A stretch of 64,000 nt of DNA from Taenia hydatigena (lineage: Eukaryota; Platyhelminthes; Cestoda; Cyclophyllidea; Taeniidae). The notes under the pieces were generated by a model. The model was not told the origin of the DNA and did not search any database. It saw only the letters and a list, made by a program, of their open reading frames with translations. The DNA lies in NCBI GenBank assembly GCA_036345935.2, contig JADWOT020000001.1:992001-1056000 (forward strand), given 5' to 3'. Numbering within the stretch: the stretch's first letter is position 1; every line of letters starts with the position of its first letter. The position numbers and the translations under genes were made by a program. Positions 1 through 12,000 of this stretch are shown in pieces.

Positions 1-3000
1 AAAATGGAGGGAAATAACCCACCGGAACCTGCACCAAACTGTTACGCCACTTCCGCATCGCTAAAACTGTGCCAATGATGTCCACTTTCTGCGGATTCTT
101 TCGCAGACGGTCAAGGAGAAAGCGAGCTGTCATAAGCGTGCCCGTTCGACCCACGCCAGCGCTAAAATTAGATGCAGATACAATTCCAGCCTCCGGGGTG
201 CTTCCCACACGTTTTGGCAAGTGTTAAGATTAGCCTTAGAGTGCAGAGGGCATTCGACGCAGGATATAAATGTCAAACATCCTGTAAGGCAAACATTTGT
301 CTCACCTGCAGTGCACAACTGTTGGGCCGTACTCAGCTCCTACGCAATGCGTTGCCAAGTAGCTGTTTTGCATATCGATAAGGTTGTAGAAAGACTCCAT
401 ATTCGGAACATCGTTGCAGTCCCAACCCAAGAAGTGGAACTGAGTGACGGTCCACGGCTAAAGGATGGCATCAGAAGAGCTTGAATAATCAAACACCACG
501 ACACTCAGCCTGCTGTTTGAGAAGACTACCACCTACCGATGCTTCGCTCGATGGATGGATTTTCAACTGACGACGTATGACGTCACCGAAGGACTCCTCA
601 CTCTCCTTCGTCACTACGACACTGCAGTTCTCTGATGTAAACGTCTGTGTAAAACCATTGGGCCAGTACTGCGCACACTTGTTTTTGCTACCTTCAATGC
701 ACCTGTAAAAGGCAATTGCAAGAAAATTTCGATGCTGCCTAATCAGGTACATGTCTGGCTACAAATGGAACGTAACACGAATTGGAGGATGTCCTGCACG
801 TAAGGCGATAAGGAAACTTGGATGAGGCAGGCAATGGACAGGCAGGGCCATAAGTCACGACGAAATCAAACATAGGCGCCAAACCACATGCGTGATGCAC
901 ATGACTTACCATCGTTTGAGGAGTAGTGTGACCAGATTCTGTAAGGTGTGTAAGACTTTGGGAAATCGCTGAGTCTCGTGGCAATGAGGAAATGACAAAT
1001 GATTAGAAGTGGTGACGTGTGGTTCAGGCTCTTCCTATATTTCGCTTATGCTCACAAATGCTCCAACTACAATGAAATTGCAGTTAAGGTTTTAAATGCT
1101 TAAAATTGCTTTGCAGTGTGTACCTCATCTACCTTCATGCTTTGTACTGTGTTAACAGACACGAGCGGCAAACACTCATTCGTGGATGGTTGGACGCGAA
1201 ATCTGTGGTAGGCTGACTAGATTCTCCTGCCTTCCTCCAAACGCTTAACCGTCAAACTGATGCATTGGCAAATTTGACCAAAAATGCTCTAAAACCTCAA
1301 GAACGGTCGAATAAAGGGGGATCAAACGACAAAGTTTAGTCTGGGACCAAACCGATCGACGAAAAATGCGCTTTAGAGTACTTTTTAATGAAGATTTTAT
1401 AGGTGAGATATATAGGTGAGAAAAGTGTCCGCCTAATCAAAATAAACGGCTACTTTCATTCCTTGCTTTGACTTGACCGTCGATTCTGCTCCCCCATTAA
1501 CAGCATCACGGAATGCCTAGATGTGCAAGGGTTTGGGGAATGAACAGAGTCACTAAAGCATCGTCAGCGACTCCAGTTCTGTCGACTCTATCATGACTAT
1601 CGGTGCCGCTACTTATAATGCTGCCGGTGCTGCATTAAAGGCTGCGATAATTCGTGTTGACGATGCTGCAGTTATGAGGCAGGTGACAAGGACCACTGCC
1701 AAAACCATGCGTCCGCATAATCGTAGACAGAGTGGAGGTTGTGGTGTGAGAGTGAGCAAGGTGAAGAAATGAATTTGTGGGTAAGAGGCGTTACCGGTTA
1801 TGGTTTGAAGTCGACCTCATTTAAGCACTGTTATTTTGCAGGACATTTCTGAACAAAGATTACAAGGGAAGGGTATCGGCGTCGACATAATGCAGACTAC
1901 TCAGCCTCTATCCATTGGTAAATGGTGCCTCCCTCCACTCTCATTCACACTACATGCCTAAGCATGCTACAGTCACAATGAAATAGGACAAAGTAAGTGG
2001 CAAAGCAATGAGCCAAATGAGGCGAGGACAAAAATAAAGGCTGAATGTGAACAAGTGGTGTCGTGGACAACTGAAAGGGTACCTAGCTCCACCAGAGAAA
2101 AATGACTAGATTGACGGAAAGAATGCGAAATAGAGGACTAGTTGGAAGCAAAGTCAAAATAAGAGGGATGTGGAAAGACGGTTGGGAATGTGGAGTGTTA
2201 CCGAACCTACTGGCAGAGCATGATGATGAGAGGAGAGCGCTGTTCGCACACCATAGTGAGGAAGTCGGCAACGGTGCTCTCCAGAGGACCCTGGGTTGCG
2301 ATGTACTCCGGAAGAGAAGTGATGGAGGCCACCATTGCCTCTCCTCCACTGCCATATTCTGGACGCCGCACGTAGGATGCGTTGATGTAACCCTCACTCA
2401 CCTCACCAACCTACAACCCACAAACACACAACACCTTCTGTTGATGTCAATGTGGCATCTGTGTCGGTGGTCTGAGCATCAGCACACCGAGTAGGCTGTG
2501 CCATTAATCATGCCAAGACTACCAGTGACGCACCGTAAGTCGAGGTTCCGGGTTGTTAATTACTGTGGACCACGGGCGTCCAACCAGTACCAAGGATTGA
2601 TCGTCTGAAATGAGAGGGAATCAGATCAGTCCGTTGCATTGAATGCACATGAGTATTACACTGCAGAACTCAACACACATGGAACCATATCGCAGTAGCG
2701 GTTGCGGTTTCTGTTTTGTGAAGCAGCCAATTTGGTCAGATGATATCTCCCTTCCACTTCCGAAGCTGCGATGGCTCCCATGGCCTGCAAGGAGAGCAAA
2801 ATAACAATTCGAGATTCTGCGAAGAAGTAGGTGGTGTAGAACAGCTTTGTTATTATGTAGCCGACCTGGAAGCAGGTGTGGAATCCATTGTTTCTGTTGA
2901 GCTCTTGTAGTTGAGCTGCGAATTTCTCGATAGGAATGGGAGGTGGTCTAGAAAAGGAGAAGGACATTCCTGCAGATGCAGGTAACTTTGAACCCTCAAT

Positions 3001-6000
3001 TACACCATCACTATGCTTTGAAACACCAACAATCTTATCAAGGTGGTCCAGTGATCTTCCTTTTTTGCAAATGAATTTGCTTTTAAAGTCGGGATATGGA
3101 ATCGTGGTGGGTGATGATTGACCAAAAATCAGCCTAGGCGAAGGCGTTCACGCCTAGTAGAAAGAAGCTGTGAAGCGACGGTGGTCCTATTTGAACTTGG
3201 CACATTTTTCCACAAGAGTGTAAATCGGATCATGCCGATTCGGAGGACGGACTGACATAAGCATCTCCTCTGACCACCCAGTAGTTACACTGCCAACGTA
3301 GTCTAATCCAATGGTTGAATTCTTACTTGAGCCCACTTTGGCATTGCAGGAGAGCATTTTTAACTGCACTTTGCTATTAGTCATTCCACTCTCATTGTCA
3401 ACACCACACCAGCAGGGTGGATCGTAGGCCAAATCCGCAGTGCTGCATGATGGCTAATGTGATGGCAGACAATTCCAACCTGACGACTTAGTGATTCCAC
3501 TGGTGGGAAGCATAATCATCAGGCATTGCGAATGCCCTGTAGCCCCTACCTCCGTTATCTGAGGGCAGCCTGTTGGCGACAAATGGCTAAGTTACCTGAC
3601 AACACCATAAGCTGTGTCACTTACGCGTTTGGTGGGCTCTTGGGACCAGGTGGATTGTAGTACTCAATCGGGAAGGCAGTGCCACTAGAGAATTCAAAGA
3701 AGACGATGAACAAGAAATGGTAACTCAGACATTAGAGTAAGATTTTGATTTAGTGAAAATGTTCGCAAAAATAACCTCACGCGCCTTGACACTTGAGAGT
3801 TGATATCTCTGCCATAAGCACAAATACAGCATCAAGTAATTAGGAATTTGGTTGTGAAGGGGTGACAGAATCAATGACAGCTGTGATGGCAGTCTTACGT
3901 GAATACTAATAGGCTAGGCCTTGAGTGGTCAAAAGTTGATGGCAAGAAGAGGTGGGGAAGGAGGGACCTCGTTGCTGATGGATGCGAAGGCAGTTTTAGG
4001 AAGGGAAACTCACGGTTCATCATCGCCCACACGTGACTTCTTATCACACCAATGTTTGAGGGGTGGAATTCGCTTGCGGAAGACAAAAAGTAGGATTAGG
4101 AGGAGTATGATGATGAGAGGAATGAATATTCCCAGCAGTATTTTTAGCAGTCGATTATCTGCAACCGGAAACAATGAAAAAATGCAAAGAGTGAATCAGT
4201 TTGAAATTTAGAAGTGGTTGTAGAGGCATGCGATGAGGAGCTAAACTAAAGCTTGAGCATGGCAAAAGTCGAGACCGTGATAGCGATTTGCTGTTTGTGT
4301 GTCAACAATTCGGTGTCAACGTCACCCACAAGAAACGAATCAATGGGAGGTCGTGGAAGCACAAGGTAATCGAAACAGGAGCAGTAGATGGTAGACAGAG
4401 TGCGAAATAAAGTCTGAGTAAAATGGAAGCTGGGAGCCTCCCCACCGTTGACGAATGTACTTTGGCGACTTCGTATTCGCGTCTCCCTACTCCCTCATCG
4501 ACTTCATTTCTGTCCTCCTACATAAGCAGAGAAGTGGAATTTCCTACGGGCTTCATTCAAAATACAATGCTTACATTTGTGTGTCTGGCACCCGATGCAA
4601 AATTACAAAATTTTTTAGTTGCGAAAACTTATCAAAGTAGAGGTTTCGAAGAGGCAATATGTTATCAGCACACGTTCACCAGAAATTGTTTTGTATAACT
4701 TTCAATGAACAAGTGTTGCTTACCCGAGGGCGTTGTTGCGCTAATACAGCAGACTGGACCGCAAATATGAATCCGTGAATCGGAGTCAAATTTAGCCCCT
4801 ATTGAATCCTTTGTCGAGCCTAATAAAGTGCCTTCTGAATAGAGGGACGCCATTCTTGCAGGCAAATAGTTCACAGAAGCCGGCAAATATACGTGACAGA
4901 TTTGCACACAGAATTCGTAGCTTGTTGAGGGTGAAAGACCAGCGAATGTGCATTGGCGGCTTCCTGCTTCTGTCCGACAGTATTTTTCTTCGGATCCTCT
5001 GCTAGATGCATTGTACACATCCATGCTATCACTGTCACTTGGCGACCCCCAAGACACATTCACTGCGTTTGGACTCAGCGCAGTCGCGGTGACGTTATTT
5101 GGTGCTAAAATACAAGAAAGTGGTTGCAACATCCGTGTCCCATGTCCGATCCACGTTGGTGATTGGAGGAGCAGTTGATCATGGTATCGGATTCAGTAGG
5201 ATCTCAGCTCACTGGCAGTCATCCCCACCAGTGAAATCGCCCGCGCAGTGTCAAAAGTGCATCTACTGCAATAAAGCAGCAACTCACCTAGGACCACAAC
5301 TCATCCAGCGCATTTGTGACTGCACGCATGTTACGCAACGCTACTGGTACATCATCGAATTCAAAACTGTTGCACGTCTTTCTAACTTAGGACCTCAGCC
5401 AGCACACAACTCTGAATGTCTCCTATTTGTCGTTTCATGGGAGATATTGGATGTCAAATAGCTTCATGTGAGGTAGGGTGCCTGTCTTAGGAATCCAATC
5501 CATGTGAGCAACCTCCTTCCCAACCTTCATTGCAAGCTAATCACAAACATTTGAAATCGTCCTACGTGCCAACTACTGTAAACCAATAGCAGTCTCTCCA
5601 CAGATTTGCAGGCTTTATCCGCGCATTCACCTTTAAGGACACAGGAGTAATACCAGACGTTTACTATGATACCTCCACCAAATCGTTGCGCCCTAAATGG
5701 CGGAGTGCAGAGCTACCTAGAAGGTACCAAACCTCAATCTTTCGCGACAATTCCGTTGCAGGATCGCGAAATAGACTCAGTGTTTATTTCGTGTTTATTC
5801 CAGTAGGCTTCAGTAAAGCGACGCTGTGATAAGAGCACTGAAGCAGCAATAATGTACTTTACTAAGTGTAGGCCATGCTCGTATCAGCATTCTACAGATC
5901 AAGGTCACCGCCTACAAGCGCTCAGTTTGCTATAAGTGAACTTATTTTCCAGTTAAAAAGCCGAACCTTGCACATAAACACAAAATTGCAGCAGAGTAAA

Positions 6001-9000
6001 GGACATTGAGGATGACAGTGGTAAAGAAACCGAGACGCGAATAAACCAGTGGTGCGATTAGTAGGTAGGAAGGTTGATGGGTAGATAATAGCATTGTAAA
6101 GCACTTCTCTGCATAAACTGTACACATTGCACGGCGGCTAAAACACACCCACACACACATGCGCACTTCCCATTACCACTCGTGTCGGTAACCAGCGCCA
6201 TTACATTCACACTCGCTCTGAACGCCTGCAGTGTGTAGAATAGTGCACACAGCATAGCCACCATTCAATCAGTGAAGCTAAACTCTTCCACAATTTACAC
6301 GATAAATGTTAATCACTCGAATCCACTTCACGCCTTTTGTCCCATTCCAACAGGTGCACACTATTTCGTCAGAGTGGGAGCATCAAACATATATCATTCT
6401 TGCAAATGATCAGTTCAAAATATAGAAAAGTTCAAGCTGTCTACCTTGACCCAAGAAATAAGCGTCAGGAAAATAATTTGTTAAAATGAGTGGCATTAAC
6501 TGCTTGACCGAACCACCCACTCCTTCAACCGATGCCTTCTGTCAAAGTGCTTGTGTCACAGAAACAGCGCATTACTACTGCCCATTCACCAAGCTTGACC
6601 AACCACAGGAACATACGTCAGCATTGCTCACCTTGCATGCCAAGTGTCACACTACGGCACACAGCTTTGCTGCAAATGTATTTCTCTGTCTCGACCATCG
6701 TGACGACCTCAGAGACATCAATACTTGACACCAGTTGAGTGCCTGCCAGAGACGATGATACGGCTTCCGTGGTCCCCAGTTTCGGGTGACACACTCGAAC
6801 ACACACATCGTAGGGAATGCGTGGCAACAGACCACCAATTGTGCATTGCAAACCTTCTTTCTCTGCAGTGCAGTGTTTCCCTCCCACTCCTGCGATGTAT
6901 GCAGCATACACATCCTCTGCATCCTTGTCAGTCGGTGCCGTCCATCCTACCGTCACCTCCGTATGGCCCTTCGGAGTCAAGGTGATATTGCTTGGAGCTA
7001 AAAGGTATGAAAGTGATTGCAATCAAAACCCAATTCTTCGCATTCCTTAATGCAATCATTGTGAGGTGCACCTCATCGTGTCTTCGCATGTACCAGTGTT
7101 CTGCGCCCATCCACTACTTTCACCCACAAAGTTCTCATCAAGTGGTGAAGGGAGGATGCATCCTCAATGTGAAAGGCTGCATACAAGTCGTACAAAGCAT
7201 CCAGATTGCCACACGCCAATGCAGATGAACAGAGCATCTGAGCACTCCACCACCCACATTTACCGGCCACGGGCAAAAGCACACAGACTGCAGCTCTAAT
7301 GCAACAAACTGTCATTGAAACTCGAGCGCACACGTTTTAGGGAATGCGTGGCAAGAGGACGTTGATCGTGCAATTATCGCTGTTTCTGTTTGTAGTACAG
7401 TGCCCTTCTTGCGCTCTCGCAACGTTGCAGCAATCCTGTGCATTGCATCACTATCAATCGACGCCGTCCATTTTGACGCCACTGTGGTATGATTCGTTGC
7501 ATTGAAGTTGATAGCGCTTGGTGCTGGGAGATGTGAATGCGATTTAACATGATTTGACTGTTGCCTGTTTGTAACACATTGGTTGATGGAGGAGCGTCTC
7601 ATCGTGCCACCCCATGCACCACACTCCCAGTGTGCGTTCGATGCAGTGCGGTCTAAGCCTTCCCTGTCGCAAAACATCGCGTCGCCTGGGATCGCGACTA
7701 ATCCAACAACTTCCTCCAAACAGTCGCATAACTATTCTTAACCTACTTTGATTTCATGCACGCAAACTTGCTGCGCCACCCAGCGCCCTCCAACTCACCT
7801 TCATTTCGGTGGGTCAAACCGGATTTATGCTAATGCATTTTGTAAATAGTAAACAATAGAATATCTGTCTGCCATCCACATCACACACACTGACATTACG
7901 TCAGTGTTCTGGTGCCAAAGCGATGGGTTCACACAGGCTTCCAACAAGATACGATGCTTCACACTCCTACAACTTCGTTCATAAATCACACATTTTTAAA
8001 TGCACAAATATTATCAAATTAAAGCTGCTGAAATTATTAATGCGCCTGTACGCATTAACCAAAGGTAAAAGGTCAACATTTCCAAACCTACATGAAAACG
8101 GTTATATTATCACGGACGGCATCGCTGCAAAAATATTTGTCTATTTTAGTGGAAGCGGTGCTCAAATCTGCTAAAATGTCCTTCGCCTCATATCCAATGC
8201 AGCATAACACATGTGGTCGACCGACGCCTTCTAGCAGGCTGCCAGTAACACCAAGACAGCGCACTATCAATGCACATTCACTCGACACGAGTCGCAGTCA
8301 GGAAAATAAGTCAGCATTTCTCACCTTGCATGGGAAGTGTTACACTACCACACACAGCATTGCTGCAGATGTACTTCTTCGTTTCGTCAACAGCGCCAAC
8401 ATCAAAGAAATCACTACTTGACACCATCCCACCATCTGTGGAGGACGGAGATGCAGTCGTCAAGGCCGTCGTATTCGGGTGACAGAGTCGAACACACACG
8501 TTGTAGGGGATGCGTGGCAGAAGACCACCAATCGCGCAGTTTGTGCTGCTTGTGTTTGCAGTGCAGTGGTTCTTTTCTTCCGCTCCAGCAACGTACGCAG
8601 CAAACACATCCACTTCATCCTTCACACTCGGTGCCTTCCATCCCACCGTCACCGCTGTATGATTTACTGCATTCAATTGGATGTCAGTTGGTGCTAAAAG
8701 AAGTGAAGGCGATTAGTAGTGAAACGCCTCATGTCTATTTGCTCCACACAAGCTAATGGAGGAGCGTCTCCTTATGCCATCCTGTGCACCACACTTTCCG
8801 TGTGCATACCACGCATTTCGGTCTTCGCCTTCACTGTCACACAACAACTCTTCAACTAGCACTCCACCTTACCCATCAACTTTGTACCATTGGGCATATC
8901 ACGCTATCGTAACTTCTGTTGAATCAGTTCACGCAATTTAAATTACATCTACACCTCCAAACACAGACGCATGCCTCTGAATACCTTCAATTCATCGTCT

Positions 9001-12000
9001 CACGGAAAACAGAATGATCGGCAAATGGTCGAACAGGTTCAATTTACCTCACAGTACTTCTCAAACATCGCTCGCAACCTCGATTCTGTGAGGACCGACT
9101 CGTTGTTCTTCGGTATTCCTCCCCACAGCTCATATCTTGCTTCATCTTCAAAACGCATCGTGCATTCTTCGATTGGGCTCATAAGCAGGCAGGTAGGCAT
9201 TTAGTTGCATTGTGAGATACGCCCCAACACAAAACGTTCGCAATAAGCGCTAAGCAAGACAACTACTACTTAATGCATGCACACACATACACACATCCCA
9301 TTATCACTCCAGTATGAACCCATTTACACCCCAAACAATGGCCACCACCAACCACCATCACATTACTTGATCGCGGCTTGTGTCAACCTAGTGAGGCTGC
9401 AATGGTCACACTTCTTCCTCTCCATTGAGAATCAAACACTCTGTAATTGCCTCTGAACACCTAGCTACTGCTCACATCAACGTCCGCGATAAAGAGGACA
9501 CCCACAACACTTGCTCTCATTGTCTGCAGCGCTTGCCACAATGCACACACACTGGTCCGTCCTCAACTCTCCAAATAGGCCTCCATCACAGTTTGCATGA
9601 TAACTTCTCGTGATTCACATTCATTCTCCTTCACAGTTCGACAGGAGGTGTGTTGCTCCCTTCAAGTTCGAGCTGTCTCCTGAGACACGCCAACCACCAC
9701 AAGCACACAGTGCCACACATGCACAAATTATCACCAGCATCCGCACCCAATGTCCCCATTCACTGATGGAAAATCAAATGCTTATCGGAGTCATCACGTG
9801 TAGGCCAAATAAGGAGGCGTTTAGGGCATGACCATGTGAATGTGTGGAGAAAACCCCTCTCCAATGGCAAATATAGCCTAAATTGAAGGAAGGAGGCACA
9901 GTGACAACAGCAATTCAAATGAACTTAAAAATGAGTGCGAAGAAGAGCAGGAAGTTTTGGATAAAAATCGCACAAAACGCGGCGAGTCGGACGTGGGTGT
10001 AGGGAGCGTTGATTGCAACAGTAGCTACCTTACTAACCACAAGGCAACGTTTATTAACTTCTGCATTGTGAATGAATTTAGGTTAAGTGGAGCCTGTTAG
10101 CATCCACACAGCCGGGAAGCACATTTAAGGCAACCACACCACCACCTCGTCCACCCTTCCAAACAACTGCATTGCTGAACTGCAGCGAAAACACTCTGAC
10201 CACTCCCTCCAAACCACCGCATGCACAATGCACAAAGTCACTTCACACAGCCTTTCGTCAAGTTGCGATGCTCGATTCTCCTGCACAATTGCGTGTCTCA
10301 CATGGTATACGAAATCGTACTGGCAATAGAAAAGATATAAAGAGGACCAGCGCGAAACACACAACTGCAGTTTGCAGCATCAATGACCACAAAAAGGCAA
10401 AGCGTTCTACGTAAAACCGCGCAGCGTTCACGGTGGAAATTCAGGCGCCCCTCTGAATCACCCTCTACCGCTGCGATGCGGTGAAGGAGTCGCTAGCATT
10501 GATTGCTGAACAAATGCGAAGGTACCACTAATTAACAAGGTGCTTATAAAATGCTACGACGAAAGGACATTTTGACATGAATATTTAGTGGCGTCATTGA
10601 AAACTAGTCTATGTTGCTTCGTGCTTAAAGAGTAAAAATTGGCATTATTTTTATTTGTTAGCCAAAATTTCTTTGTATGTAGCACAACTTGTTGTTCCTG
10701 CTCGAAAACGTAAAATCATCATCACATGCTCCCAATCGCGCGGAAAAGGAAAGAGAAGAACTAGTTTGACGATTCGTCAAAGCATCATTCACGATAGTTT
10801 TGTGGTGTTATTTGAAGGAGACACCAATTTCTGAATGCAGATTGAAACACCTGCAGTTGTTAAATATTGCGGAAATTTTGCGGTACCTCAACTCATAATG
10901 CATGACTGTTGCAACAGACAGTCGTCAAACGAGACGTATTCAAGGTGTACGAACCGCACAAGAAGCAAAAGATTAACATTTATGCCACTCTTCCACACCA
11001 ATAACAAGGCGCTCCCCGTGATCTCATGTTTAACGTCTTTCCACAATACGTATTGACTGCAAAACTGGTAGAGCCACAACCATAATGAGAAGACGCACTA
11101 CAGCTCCTGTCGATGTAAGCAAAGGGAAACCAATGAACGTGCACTTTGTCGTGGACCGCGAGTTCAAAATCACCATCTCCACCTCTGTCAACTGCTTCGC
11201 CAACTTGAATTCTGTGCTTTAAAGCAAACGTTGCCACCACTCATACAAACGCACCCAAATTGCAAAGCAAGATGTAAGTCGAGTCAAGCTTTAGCCACGT
11301 CTTGACCCTCAACTCGGCTAAAATTGTGTGACTTCTACACATCCTATACACTACCCGTAAAAGTGTGGAAGCAGGGACGCAACACAGCACTAAAAAGCAT
11401 ATTAACAGGCTTAATTGGCATATGAAAAGCAGGACAACATTGTGTACCTTGCATTGGCAATGTTACATTGCCGAAAACGGCGTTGCTGCAAGTGTATTTG
11501 TCTGTTATGACGTTCATAGTAGCATCGATAATGTCACCACTAGACACGACCTTGGCATTTGTGAAGGGAGAGGATAGAGCTGATGCGGTCACCGCTTTCG
11601 GGTGGCAGACTCGAACATACACTGTGTAGGAAATGCGTGGCAGAAGACCACCAATCGTGCAATTGGTGCTGGTGGTGTCTGTAGTGCAGAGGTGCTTTTC
11701 TTCCGCTCCAGCAACGTACGCAGCAAACACATCCACTTCGTCCCTCACACTCGGCGCCTTCCATCCCACCGTCACTGCTGTATGATTTACTGCATTCAAT
11801 TGGATGTCAGTTGGTGCTGAAAGATGTGAAGGTGATTAAAAGTGAAACGCCTCATGTCTATTTGCCCCACACAAACTAATGGAGGAGCTTCTCCTCATGC
11901 CATCCCATGCACCACACTCTCGTGTGCATACCACGCATTTCGGTCTTCGCCTTCACTGTCACACAACAACTCTTCAACTAGCACTCCACCTTACCCATCA

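Noticed and set aside
140..180. Apparent loss of the catalytic Cys (NFSAGVGRTG in an open frame), suggesting dead phosphatases in both genes.
   Set aside because: The residues before SAGVGRTG are intron read-through. The true upstream exon ends VVHC-AG at a strong donor and joins in phase, restoring HCSAGVGRTG.
6725..7050. Plus-strand ORFs opposite the FN3 exons, recurring throughout the array.
   Set aside because: They are antisense shadows repeated because the FN3 exons are repeated. The minus strand has the domain motifs and splice sites.
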